This document shows, one piece after another, positions 47,513 to 57,925 of a stretch of 64,000 nucleotides of DNA. The notes under the pieces are model-generated. The model did not search any database and was not told the DNA's origin. It saw nothing but the letters and a program-made list of their open reading frames with translations. Positions within the stretch are counted from its first letter, which is position 1. Every line of letters begins with the position of its first letter. A program made the translations under genes and the position numbers. The stretch is from Labia minor (taxonomy: Eukaryota; Arthropoda; Insecta; Dermaptera; Spongiphoridae): the NCBI GenBank assembly GCA_963082975.1, contig OY720350.1:8327488-8391487 (forward strand), written 5' to 3'.

Positions 47513-48059
47513 GTGTGTCTAAAAAGTTTGATGAATGGTATGATAAAAACATTAACATTAAAAAGAGAATGTTAATTGTAAATACCTTTATTAACCTTCA
47601 AAATACTCTCCACTAGCCACAATCCACTTCTGATAACGCTTGAAAACTGTTGGAAAAGTCTTGATGTGGAATCGTTCTCAGAGTAGCCGTCACAACGTTC
47701 AGGCCGGCAATCCACAAGCAGGACACCAGAAAACACTGAACGTGTAGATGCTAAGAAATGAACGGCGATTGACTCTGCGACTAATAGCCAAAGAATTGGG
47801 TATTAGCAAAGACACATTAAGTAGTGTTTTCTGGTGTCCTGCTTCTGGATTGCCGGCCTGAACGTTGTGACGGCTACTCTGAGAACGATTCCACATCAAG
47901 TCTTCTCCAACAGTTTTCAAGTGTTATACGAATGTAGTCAGTAGTGTGTTGTGGCTAGTGGAGAGTATTTTGAAGGTTAATAAAGGTATTTACAATTAAC
48001 ATTCTCTTTTTAATGTTAATATTTTTATCATACCATTCACCAAACTTTTTAGATACACA
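47513..48059. mobile_element. Foldback mariner-derived element with ~230-bp arms
   Basis: The left arm begins GTGTGTCTAAAAAGTTTGAT. The right arm ends CAAACTTTTTAGATACACAT. The arms are near-perfect inverted copies reaching as far as CAGGACACCAGAAAACACT on each side of the centre (about 47715-47735 and 47818-47842). The left arm reads TTGATGTGGAATCGTTCTCA and its right-arm complement lies at about 47875-47900. The unpaired centre (about 47755-47817) encodes, on the plus strand, NERRLTLRLIAKELGISKDT, a paired-like helix-turn-helix of Tc1/mariner transposases. It likely arose by inverted duplication of the 5' end of a mariner gene. It is non-coding now, and the transcript would form a long hairpin. 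Confidence 0.85.
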
Positions 48060-49298
48060 TAGTATATATGTATATATATTCTATAAATTAAATTATATTC
48101 ATTATCAAGAAGGATAGTTGATAGAGTTCTTTTTTATAAAATTGATATCATTAAATCTATTCTAATGACTCCAAAACATTTATTAAAGTTTGAGAATTTG
48201 AATGAGTCAAGAATTAACAAATTGAATTGTTCTTGCATTTAAACTATAAATTATTCAGGCAAATACTAAAAACATAATTTCAAATTCAAAGGGCTTTAAA
48301 AAATACTTTCTAATTAGACAAAAAATTTTAACAAAAAGAATATAATATATTTTTATTTGATTGGATTTTTTTTTTAATTTTTTAAAAATAATATTTATGT
48401 ATGTATGATTCTTTTAATGAATAAAACAATTAAAAATAAAATAAAATAAAATAAAGATATACTTGAAAATAAAAAAAATATTAAATTATTATAATTAAGG
48501 AATTTAATAAAATATATATATTATTATTTTTAAAATTTTTTAAAAATAATATTTATGACTAGTCATAGAAAGGGGAGTTTTTATACAATTGTAAATATAA
48601 CACTTGGTTTATACCAAAAATTTACTTAAAATATTAGAAAGTGGGTTGCAATAAAAAAAGAATTACTAAAAGATTTGCTGAATAACTAATTTAAAAGATA
48701 TTTACTTCCTTTTGTTTAGTTGATTTATTTATTTATTTACTGTTTTTTTTTTATATTATTTTTTATTGGGATACTGGGGAGAAAGTGTCATTATAATCTC
48801 CGAATTACAATTGTAATAATAAATTTCATTGAATGTGGTTTCTATTATATTTTCTTCGTTAAGAGCAAATTTAGTAGGTATCGTATACTTGAATTTGCCA
48901 TTGGGATATATGTAATTGGTTTCGTGTTTTGTGTTTGATGGATTCCTGTCTGTCTCTTGTTTGTCAAGGTCAATGCAACCTGTTGTCTAGGTTTATGTTA
49001 GAAACGACATCCATATCCCTTTTTCTTGCCTTATATGCACTGTCCAGTAAGTAGTAGGAGACCAGAGGGCAAAAAAAAGACCTGTTTCAGGTTTATACAT
49101 ACAAAAGTGCAAATGGGTTAGTCAACTCCTAGTTTAAGTATAGAGTTTAGTTTAATTTAATTTCTATTTTATAGACCTACAACCTACATAATTAATATAA
49201 AATTCATAAATAGGTAAATCAAAAATAAAACGAATAACAACTATTTTTAGTAAGATAATTTAAAATTATAAATGCTAATGTAAATATTTACCTTGATA
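48060..49298. other. AT-rich intergenic DNA
   Basis: No supported gene. About 48760-49060 is somewhat GC-richer and carries a hydrophobic 72-codon frame (48720-48938) of AT-biased composition that I do not call. A short AATTTTTTAAAAATAATATT segment is duplicated near 48377 and 48533. Confidence 0.4.
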
Positions 49299-49660
49299 GG
49301 GTAAAGCATACAGTCGTTTGCCCCCTTAAGCATTTCCTAGCAGTCTTTAATGCATATCTGGGCAAATTGCGGAACAATCTGTGTCAAATTAGGTTTACAG
49401 AACATAGATACGATGAGCATTTTGATGAATAAAAAAAAATCATTTTCTCATGACATTTTCAATAAACACTTTAAAAAAAACAAAATCCTAAAAAATAGTT
49501 ATTGGCCTAGGTATTGTTTAGTGATTATACAACCATACAACCAACGATTACATAACCATAGTTAATAGCGCAATTTTTAAAATACAAATCTCTTATTATT
49601 TGTGTTTTAGTGATAGGGGGCCAATGACTGCCTCGGGACCAAAGACTGTATACTTTAGCC
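49299..49660 (+). mobile_element. MITE E, copy 1
   Basis: TA is followed by GGGTAAAGCATACAGTCGTT. The right end ACTGTATACTTTAGCC is followed by TA. It matches 50588-50950 in inverted orientation over its whole length of about 362 bp, for example GGAACAATCTGTGTCAAATT. TA flanks suggest a Tc1/mariner-type non-autonomous element. The 71-codon frame inside has no domain. Confidence 0.8.
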
Positions 49661-50422
49661 TAAATCACTTTGCAATTTTTAGATATAAAATGGAAGACGG
49701 TCTATTTAACTACTAGTCATGATAATTCTTTTAATAATAAATTTAAATTCTAGTATTCGTCTATTATTGCAATTCTTAAACAATAATCACCTTGTACCTA
49801 ATTGTGTCCTTAGATATTAAATTCCGTTATTTTTATATAATATTATGTTGTTGTATTTTGTTTGTAGAAATAAAAAAAAGATTAAATATCTATTAAAGTT
49901 TTATTGTAGTTAAGGTCGAGATATTAGCCTCGAAAAGTATATTTAAAAGATAAATTCGTGACTATTAAATGAATAATGAAAATAATGATAATTGATTATT
50001 CTTGATGTATCTCGATTAGATTTCAAGTTTTGGATTTTAAAAATATAAAAATAAAAAGCATAGTTCGAAGAAGAAAGCTTCAAGTAGAAAGACATTGACT
50101 TTATTTAATCAACGTCTTATTCGATAGGAGTGATTGAATTGGTCCTACCAATCTTTGACATTTAATATAGAGTATTAAAATAGAATAGAAGAATTAGATC
50201 CGCGTCTCATTAATAACCAAAAAAACAATATAATTTATTGGTAAAAAAAAGCAAAATATTGAAAAGAGGGGACGAATAAAAATAGTGTTGATATATGAAA
50301 CACAAAATCAAAATCAATCATGTTAAAAATAAGAAATAGAAACACGAAAAGGAAAAAAATAAAGTAAAAAAAAAGTTTTAAGCGAGTAAGGAGAATAAAA
50401 TAAGTGGAGGTTAGTAAGAAAT
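49661..50422. other. AT-rich intergenic DNA
   Basis: Nothing recognised. Confidence 0.4.
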
Positions 50423-50587
50423 CTGGAGTGTCTCCACTCGACTATCACTCAATTTGAATTGGAAAATCAAGCGCTTTTTGTCTATATTTGAAAATTAATT
50501 AAAATTGTATTCTATCCGATTATAGGATTTAAGGTTTTTACCATCATTTTCACTGATAACATTTTAATGAAACAAGAAGACTTAATA

Positions 50588-50950
50588 GGGTAAAGTGTAC
50601 AGTCGTTGGCCCCGAGGCCATCATTGGCCCCCTATCACTAAAATACAAATAATAAGAGATTTTCATTTTAAAAATTGCGCTATTACCTAGGGTTATGTAA
50701 TCGTTGGTTGTATGGTTGTATAATCATTATAGAATACCTAGGCCAATAACTATAACAGGGGGACAATAACTGTATTTTTTAGGATTTTTGCGTGCTTATG
50801 TGTAAATGATTTTTTTTATTTATCAAAATGCTTATAGTATCTATGTTCTGCAAATCTAATTTGACACATTGTTCCGCAATTTGCCCGGATATGCATTAAA
50901 GACTGCTAGGAATTGCTTAAGGGGGCCAACGACTAGGGTATGCTTTACCC
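50588..50950 (-). mobile_element. MITE E, copy 2
   Basis: TA then GGGTAAAGTGTACAGTCGTT at the left; GTATGCTTTACCC then TA at the right. The TIR is about 27 bp and continues into GGCCCC on both sides. It is in reverse orientation to 49299-49660, about 930 bp away. Confidence 0.85.
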
Positions 50951-51361
50951 TACTATATTTTTGTGTGAGTTGCGCAAATTTATGAAATAGCATTTGTTTT
51001 CAACTGCTTTTAGCTGAATTTAATTTTTATCGTAGTTTTGATAAAAATTAAATACATAACCATGTACTCGATTGGGACGTAGCAATTGATGTACCCATTA
51101 CATTTCTTATATGGGATGTTCAATGTGTATTCAATTATATCTATTTATATGGATAGTGCAATTTGTTGATGACACCACGTGACTTGCTGGCACTTGGCGA
51201 TTGGCAGTCAACGTGTTAAAAAATTTAAAAACTTAATTGCGGTACTTTCAACGATTCAATCAAGCTGAAATTTTATAAAAAGCAGTTATATACAATTTTT
51301 AATCATATGAAAAATTATCTAACATATAAATATCTTTATTTTTACGATGAGTTTAGAAGAA

Positions 51362-51993
51362 AATAAGTTGACCTGTGGCCAGGTCCGAACCGACCGACGG
51401 TTTGAAATAAATGAATTTCCAGCTACAGAAACAATTTCAAATAATTTTAATATATCTATTAATTCAATAAAAAACAGATATGGGTATAACATAAATATTT
51501 TTAATTTTATTTTATTTATAATATATATGTAAGACCAGGCTGTGACGTCATGCATGGCTGGATGACGTCATATAATTTTAAATCAAGAAAAAACTAATAA
51601 ATATGATTTTTTTCGAGGATAAAACCAATACAAAATGCATGATTCGTGGTGATATATAAAAAAATCTCCTTTGGTGTGAAAATAACCCTTTCCTTCCTAT
51701 CGTCGATCGCTAATACTACCACTTCCGGTTTCCGGAATTGCACCAAAAGTTGATCAATTCATCCCACTGATGCATTAAGTAAATATACCAAATTTCATCA
51801 AAATCGGTTGAGCCGTTCAGGCTGTACACATCTATACGGACGGACAGACGGACGGACGGACAGACGGACAGACATCATGCTAAAAATACTTTTTTCTGTT
51901 TAGAAAATGCATGATTCGTGGAGATATGTAAAAATCTCCACATGTGAAATTTGGTGTGAAAACAATACCTCCCTTACTATCGTCGGTCGGTAA
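51362..51993 (+). repeat. Repeat B, copy 3 (most complete, ~630 bp)
   Basis: It starts AATAAGTTGACCTGTGGCCA and ends CTATCGTCGGTCGGTAA. ACCGACCGACG near the left is complementary to CGTCGGTCGGT at the right end. TGACGTCA occurs at 51543-51550 and 51563-51570. The 3' half holds ATGCATGATTCGTGG twice, the module CCAAATTTCATCAAAATCGG followed by TTGAGCCGTTCAGGCTG, and a (GGAC)/(AGAC) tract at about 51838-51872. Short frames at the 5' end on both strands are repeat sequence and not genes. Confidence 0.88.
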
Positions 51994-52206
51994 AAAAATG
52001 AAAATGTGGTAGGTAACGACACTCTTTCGAATGAGCTATATTTCTCAAAAGTTGATAGAAAACTACGAATCTTGAATAATGCCCGTGTACTAAATTTCAA
52101 ACCGTTTATTTTTCCTCAACCTTAGTGAAAATGACTCAGGGGCCTTCAAAACGTATAAAAACATCAAAATCTCAACATTAAAAGTTTTCGTGATCGCAAT
52201 AGTAAA

Positions 52207-52543
52207 AAAAAATCAATTAATTAAAAATTTGGTAATAAAAAAATAAGATAATTTATTAATTCTCTAGATTCTTTTTGAAAAACAAATAAATCAATGTTAG
52301 TTATAAAGTTAAAAATGAAACATGCCAATGTCGATCAAATAAAAAGGCAAAGGGAGAGGGAGGAGAGTAGGATGGTGAGAAACTCATCTATCAATATTTC
52401 AAGAGGTCTTCTGCTCTGGAAAAAAAGATAAATTAATATCATGTCACATTATTTGTCGGGAGCAATCTTTACAATGATTTATCAATGATAACATTGAACG
52501 ATGAAACTTTATTAGGGTGTATCTAAATAAAATGTTGCAAAAA
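52207..52543. other. AT-rich intergenic DNA
   Basis: A short spacer with a purine-rich patch at about 52348-52380. Confidence 0.35.
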
Positions 52544-52544
52544 A

Positions 52545-52799
52545 AAAATAAGTTGACCTGTGGCCAGGCGCAGAACCGACCGACGGTTTGAAATAAATTA
52601 ATTTCCAGCTACAGAAACAATTTCAAATAATTTAAATGTATCGATTAATGCAATAAAAAACAGATATGGATATAACATAAATATTTTTAATTTTATTTTA
52701 TTTATAATATATAAGGAGGGGCTGGCTATATGTAAAATATCTCCACATGTGAAATTTGGTGTGAAAACAATACCTCCCTTGCTATCATCGGTGAGTAAA
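52545..52799 (+). repeat. Repeat B, copy 4 (internally deleted)
   Basis: AAAATAAGTTGACCTGTGGC at the left continues to GGAGGGGCTGGC, then jumps to ATATGTAAAATATCTCCACA and ends TACCTCCCTTGCTATCATCG. Both TGACGTCA sites and the GGAC tract are lost. Confidence 0.88.
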
Positions 52800-54141
52800 A
52801 AAAAGAATAGATGGTTATATAATTATTTCGAGTAATAAAAACAAGATAAGAATATAATCAATTGAGTACATATGAAAGGTGTGATCAGAAAGTAAATTGA
52901 CTTTTTATTTTTAAATAAAATTATTATTGATTCGAGAGTAACCTAAAAATAATATTTTCCTTTTATAAGATTTTAAATAAAAAAAAAACGCCAAACAACA
53001 TTGAACTTATTACTTATTAATCGATTTCTCTGGAAGTAAATAGGAAATAGTGAATTTGTTTACAGGATTGGTATTGGAAGAAAATTAACTCAGGTTATTA
53101 TTATTTTCTTATCCGAAAGAACCAACTTTCTTTTCTCTGTTGTCGTTTGTAATTGGGAATGCTCCGTAAAGAATTCTTTGTTTGGGTTGAATCAATTTTT
53201 TTTCTTTCTCAACGCTCTTGTTCGAAGGCGGAAGGAAGATTCTTGCAAAGAAAGTATATATATATATATAAAAAAAAAACAACTTATTCCTTTAGATACA
53301 ACAGAATAGCGAAAAAAAAGAAAGAATTGGAAAACAAATCATAACACGCACACACAAATAAAATTAAATTAGATTAGATTAAAAAGATCTGATTAAAAAA
53401 CGATTATTGAGAAGAATATTTTGTATTTTTAATTTGTAGAATTTTGGGTAATTGTTTACAAAACGGGAAGCTTCAGGGATTTGGAAGAAATTTTGCCAGT
53501 GCATTCCTTTTGTAATTTCAAAGAAACTTTGCTTAATTTCTCGGTCTCTTCTAGTTTACGGGATAAAAATTATTAAAATTTGCATATAAATCCATTGATA
53601 TTCTATATTGCTACCATGTTTTATTCATTTGATCAGCAGAGGGCTCCATTAATTTTCTGTTTGTTTTGTTTCAGTTTGATTTATGAAAATTAAAAAAAAA
53701 AATTAATTAAATAGTTTTCTCATATCCAAACAAAACCAAAAAGAACCGAAAATTAGTGAAATAGTCATTAATAGCTGCACATTTCGACGTTCATAACCAG
53801 CTAATCTGTCAAACTTAAAAAAAATTTATCTCATAAACTATGACCGAATTTTATATTTCAAAAGGTATAAAATTAAAAACAAACATAATTAAAAGGAATT
53901 TAACGTTTACGTTAAAAAAATAAAAGTAATTTCTTCTTAGAAATAAGGTTTTTTCTTATTATATCCTATTGCATCCTTTCATTACTCGGTAAAAAAGTTA
54001 AAACGAATATAATACTCATATAATTTTTTCTAAATAATAAATTAAGTGTGATAAATATTACCAATTATTAATAATAAAATTGAAAAAGCATAATAAATGA
54101 AAAATATTTTATTTAAATATGTTATGTGTTTGAAAATATCC
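52800..54141. other. AT-rich intergenic DNA
   Basis: No supported gene. About 53090-53260 is less AT-rich with a 63-codon frame (53153-53344) of unclear significance that runs into a poly-TA/A tract. Confidence 0.4.
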
Positions 54142-54149
54142 CTCTAAAT

Positions 54150-54556
54150 CAGTGATTCTCAACCTGGGCGATATCGCCCCCTGGGGGGCGATCGACATCT
54201 TAAAGGGGGCGATTATTTGACTATACGATTTTGGGGGGCGATAAGTTATTTTTAGGGGGCGAAATCATTTTCAACTCTAAAATAAGGTAAGATGATTTTG
54301 CGAACACGCTTTTTAAACATTTCTTCTTTTTTTCAATTTTTTTCAATATGGTTCTAAAAAAAGGACAGATGATTTTGCAATCAGGTTCTGAAACTCGATT
54401 TTTCAATATGGCTCTAAGTATCACCTAGTGTACCTACCTTATATTAGGGATTATCATGCAATTTTTATCTGTAAAAATGTATAGGGGGGGGGGGGGCGAA
54501 TTAAGAAGAGGGTGTTACAAAGGGGGCGTTTGGTCCAAAAAGGTTGAGAAACACTA
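54150..54556. mobile_element. hAT MITE with GGGGGGCGAT ends and a perfect 8-bp TSD
   Basis: CAGTGATTCTCAACCTGGGC at the left, GGTTGAGAAACACTA at the right, flanked by CTCTAAAT at 54142-54149 and 54557-54564. The 8-bp duplication confirms hAT-type insertion. GGGGGCGAT motifs recur near the left end, and a run of 13 G lies at 54484-54496. The interior has TTTTCAATATGGTTCTAAAA twice (once with GGCTCTAAG). The 67-codon minus frame inside is repeat sequence. Confidence 0.9.
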
Positions 54557-54564
54557 CTCTAAAT

Positions 54565-54797
54565 TATAGGAAACCGGAACTGTTTTTGATTGAAATTGTT
54601 ATGTGGCGGAGTAGGATGGGGGGACGTAATTAAGTCATATATATATAAAGATAATATAAATAAAAGTTATTTCACTAATTAATATAGATTAATAAAAATT
54701 GGATTCAAACATTATTTAATAGAATAATATATAAATAAATAATGTAATAATTAAATATTAATGAAAATTATAATTGTAAATAAATATTATAATCTGT

Positions 54798-54828
<31 letters not shown>

Positions 54829-54832
54829 ATTG
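54565..54832. other. AT-rich spacer
   Basis: AT-rich, with (AT)n at about 54811-54830. Confidence 0.4.
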
Positions 54833-54840
54833 GTATATAC

Positions 54841-55061
54841 CAGAGGTTCCCAAATTTTTTAAGTATACGGCTCCCATAATATATTGGATTTTTTCCGCGG
54901 CTCACAAAATTAATTAATTAATTAAATTCGAAAACACCAAACCGGGACAAACGATAGAGGAAAAATTTTGAAAAAAGTACGAAATGTTTTTTTTTTTTAA
55001 GTGAAAAAATTTCAAGTATTAGGAAATTTTTTCGCGGCTCACAGTTTTTTGGGAATCGCTG
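54841..55061. mobile_element. hAT MITE with CGGCTC ends
   Basis: CAGAGGTTCCCAAATTTTTT at the left, ACAGTTTTTTGGGAATCGCTG at the right, flanked by GTATATAC / ATATATAC. Subterminal CGGCTCCCA and GCGGCTCACA face each other. The interior TTTCAAGTATTAGGAAATTT is shared with the MITE at 58603. Confidence 0.8.
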
Positions 55062-55380
55062 ATATATACAAAAAAAAATAAAGCTTGCATTTTACAAAAG
55101 TTTAAAGATCGCCTTCACTAAAAGATGAAAAAGAAAAATGAAAAACAGGATCCCCCACATAGTGATTGTATGTATGATTGATTTAATAAATAACTACAAT
55201 TTATTTCAAGATGTTTTGTTTGTATGTTTGTTGATTCGTTAAATTGGATTTATATTTATTGTAAATATATTATTAGAAATTTATTTTTCCTCATAATTGT
55301 CTGTGCACACGCGAAGGGCTTTCTTCCCATTTTCTCCCTGTATGTTTTTTGTTTTATAAATAAAAAGGTTACCAAAAAAG
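55062..55380. other. AT-rich intergenic DNA
   Basis: Nothing recognised. Confidence 0.35.
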
Positions 55381-55771
55381 ATGGAGTGTCTCCACTCGAC
55401 TATCTCGCAATTTGAATTGGATTAAATAACATAATAAATTATATTTAAATTTAATTTAATTAATTATAAATTAAAATTAATAAATAATATTTATTAAACC
55501 AGCGCATGATTGGCTCTTTGTTGATGGCACCACGTTACATGGTGGCGCGTGAGATTTGCAGTGTTAAAAAATTAATTCTGGTACTTTCAGAGATTCAATC
55601 AAGCTGAAATTGTATATATAGCAGTTTTATACAATTTTTAATCATGTGAAAAACTATCAAACATATATCTTTATTTTTACTGTGACTTTAGAGGAAAAAA
55701 CACACCCACAGACATTTTTCTCAACCTTAGTGAAAATGATTCAGGAACCTTTAAAACGTATAAAAACATCA
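55381..55771 (+). repeat. Repeat A, copy 9 (internally deleted, 3' truncated)
   Basis: It starts ATGGAGTGTCTCCACTCGAC. Around 55695 it jumps from TTTAGAGGAAAAA to CACACCCACAGACATTTTTC. It stops at AAAACATCAAA, where hAT MITE sequence begins without its own left end. The E-box block is mutated to CACGTTACATGGTGGCGCGTG. Confidence 0.85.
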
Positions 55772-55980
55772 AACACTTTTAACGGTTTAAAAATTTGGCG
55801 GCACACAAAGAAAAAGATAAGTATAAAAGTTTACCATATTGAAAAAAGTGGTCCCAAAAACGGTTTACCTTTTTTTTAGAACCATATTGAAAAAATTTAG
55901 AAAGAAAGTCGGAAATGTTTAAGAGCCTCATAATCTCGCGCCACACTAAAGTGCCGCGGCACAGTGGTTGAGAATCACTG
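55772..55980 (-). mobile_element. hAT-like MITE of the GTGCCGCGG subfamily, left end missing
   Basis: CACTTTTAACGGTTTAAAAA, GGCGGCACACAAAG and the ACCATATTGAAAAAATTTAG core are followed by the right end GTTGAGAATCACTG. The first ~25 bp of the element are absent at the junction with repeat A, so this is a rearrangement or recombination joint and not a simple insertion. Confidence 0.78.
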
Positions 55981-56640
55981 ATTTAGAAATGTAAAAGTAA
56001 ATACATAAATAAGAGAGTATTTAAGAAAATTACTTTTATATATCTACTATTCAAATATATATCCAATTTTAAATAAAATTGCATATATATAATTCTCAAG
56101 TTAACGTATCCAAAAAAGAAAGCTAATTAGCAAAAAGTAAATTCATTTAAAAATATTATAAAGACATGGGATATATTGTATTTAACTTTTGTTGTTTTTT
56201 TTATTATTTTCATTAAAGTTAAAGGGAAATTATAAAAACTTATAAATAAAATGTATTCTAAATAACTAAATCATTCATAACAATTTTAGTTACAAACCAA
56301 CTTAATAGTTTTTCTTTTATTGACACGTTAATTATTTCATAAAAATTCATTATGAATTTCTTTATTAGTAGAAATTTTTGAAACTGTTAATGATAGATGT
56401 TCAATAAATATTGAATGAAATTAATTAAACTATGAAGAGAATATAATTAAATGAAAGAATTGAAGAGAGATGGAATAATTTACAATAAAAATTCTATAAA
56501 TTATAAATTTATAATTAAATAATAAATTAGTTTTTTAAGGTAACGGATTAAAAGTCAAGATTTTATTGAATTAAGTGTAGAAGTGAATTTAAATTTGTTA
56601 TAAAGGTATTAATAAGGTTTAAAAATATTATTAAAATACT
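55981..56640. other. AT-rich intergenic DNA
   Basis: Nothing recognised. Confidence 0.4.
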
Positions 56641-57085
56641 TTACGAAGTTTGTTCAAAGGAAAAGTTAAATTTTGAATTATTTCGAAGGTATATATTTAT
56701 GTTTGCCCCTTCCAAGTAATTCCCTACAGATATAATGCACTTATGCCAGCGCTTCTCCCAATTGTCGAAGCACTTTTGAAATGCGCTTTTCAGTTTGGCC
56801 ATCAGCTCATTCTTCGATTCCGACTTTATCTCATCCATTGTGGCAAAACGCTCTCCTTTCATTGGTCTCTTCAGTTTTGGAAATAGAAAAAAGTTGCAAG
56901 GAGCCAAATCTGGTGAATACGGTGGTTGAGGCATGATTACGGTGTTGTTTTTGGTAAAAAATCACGAACAAGCAATGATATGTGAGCTGGTGCATTATCG
57001 TGATGCAAAATACATCAAATTCTTTTGAATAAACATCGTATATTATCAGATGTATTAAATAGGAGGAGTCAAATATCAAGTAAAT
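56641..57085 (-). pseudogene. mariner transposase C-terminal relic
   Basis: The minus frame from 56934 to 56641 encodes 97 residues beginning MPQPPYSPDLAPCNFFLFPK, followed by LKRPMKGERFATMDEIK and, after about 30 residues, WEKRWHKCIISVGNYLEG. This is the C-terminal third of a mariner transposase. The catalytic third Asp expected in PCDFFLF is Asn here. Upstream, in a shifted frame, HHDNAPAHISLLVRDFLPK contains the second catalytic Asp (in HDN). The frameshift lies near 56950. Sequence 5' of this is unrecognisable, so the first catalytic Asp and the DNA-binding domain are lost. It is a different lineage from the 41-kb mariner. Confidence 0.88.
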
Positions 57086-57440
57086 AACATAAAATAATTA
57101 AAAAAATTTACTTAAGAAAAAATAATATATCTATACTCGGGAAAAATTTGTAACATATATGTCAGTACATCCCTGAAAATTGTAAATTGCTTAGGTTCTT
57201 TAAACTTTAATCGATTCTCATTTATTTTTATTTTATTTTATTTTTTTTGTATATAAAAAAACCCAAAAACAATTAAATTAAATATTAATTGCATATCTAT
57301 GACCAATTGATAAAATTATATAATCTCTGACTAAATAGAATAGATTCAAGATTCGTTTGAATATAGAACAATTAAATGGGAAAAAAAACAAGTGGAACCT
57401 GTCCTCTGCTGTTCCGGTTAATGCCTAAATAAATCCAGCC
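57086..57440. other. AT-rich intergenic DNA
   Basis: Nothing recognised. Confidence 0.35.
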
Positions 57441-57444
57441 TCGA

Positions 57445-57774
57445 TCACGTACCACACAAACACACACAGTTGAATACACATATATTAGTATCTTTATCAA
57501 TCCAAAGTGGTATAAATAATACATGATGTGTTGTGAATGCTCTGCTGTTGTCTGGGTTATTTACACGAATGGTCGTCAGTTTGTATGTTTTGTTTGGTTT
57601 TGTTTTTGAGGTCACACCGGTCAACTGACCAACCGCCACCGATGTAGAGCAATGCATTCGAGGTGTTATAACATTTGTAAACAGATCATTAAGACAAAAA
57701 GTCAATAGAAAGAAAAAAAAGAGAGCTAAATTCCTTAATGATAATAAATAGAGAGAGAGATTGGAATAAAACAA
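57445..57774 (-). CDS. 109-codon ORF of uncertain status
   Basis: The N-terminal ~35 residues are strongly hydrophobic (LALFFFFLLTFCLNDLF), then a hydrophilic Thr/Asn-rich part (HCSTSVAVGQLTGVTSKT) and a Cys-containing tail (VFNCVCLCGT). That layout could be read as a signal peptide plus a small secreted peptide. However, the hydrophobic part is encoded by GA/AT-rich low-complexity DNA, and the tail by a GT microsatellite. About 57440-57680 is less AT-rich than its surroundings and has no copy here, so it might be a UTR or exon. I recognise no family. It is probably not a real gene. Confidence 0.12.
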   Translation of the reverse strand: MFYSNLSLYLLSLRNLALFFFFLLTFCLNDLFTNVITPRMHCSTSVAVGQLTGVTSKTKPNKTYKLTTIRVNNPDNSRAFTTHHVLFIPLWIDKDTNICVFNCVCLCGT

Positions 57775-57925
57775 GAAAAAAATAAATACTTATATTGTAT
57801 AAAAATAAAAAATAAAAATTTAAAAATACCTAAAATAATAATAATAATAATAAATCAGCTAACTTTAGAGGATGAATTAAAAATAAATAATTTGTTTAAT
57901 TGATAAAAAAACAAAAAAAAACTAT
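57775..57925. repeat. AT-rich DNA with (AAT)n
   Basis: (AAT)n at about 57834-57852. Confidence 0.6.

Larger units (their letters stand above)
50423..52206 (+). repeat. Repeat A, copy 8, split by two later insertions
   Basis: The 5' piece is 50423-50462 (CTGGAGTGTCTCCACTCGAC to AATTTGAATTGG). The middle piece is about 51166-51361, from TTTGTTGATGACACCACGTG. The 3' piece is about 51994-52206, ending TTTTCGTGATCGCAATAGTA. The first gap holds about 700 bp of foreign DNA with MITE E, replacing the AT-rich block. The second gap is repeat B copy 3. The E-box is altered to CACCACGTGACTTGCTGGC. Confidence 0.82.

Noticed and set aside
47699-47920. 73-codon minus frame
   Set aside because: It is the antisense of the foldback mariner element; the meaningful peptide (helix-turn-helix) is on the plus strand.
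51319-51555. Overlapping frames on both strands with a CGQVRTDRRFEI-like peptide
   Set aside because: They coincide with the 5' end of repeat B, which is present in several copies, so this is repeat sequence and not a gene.
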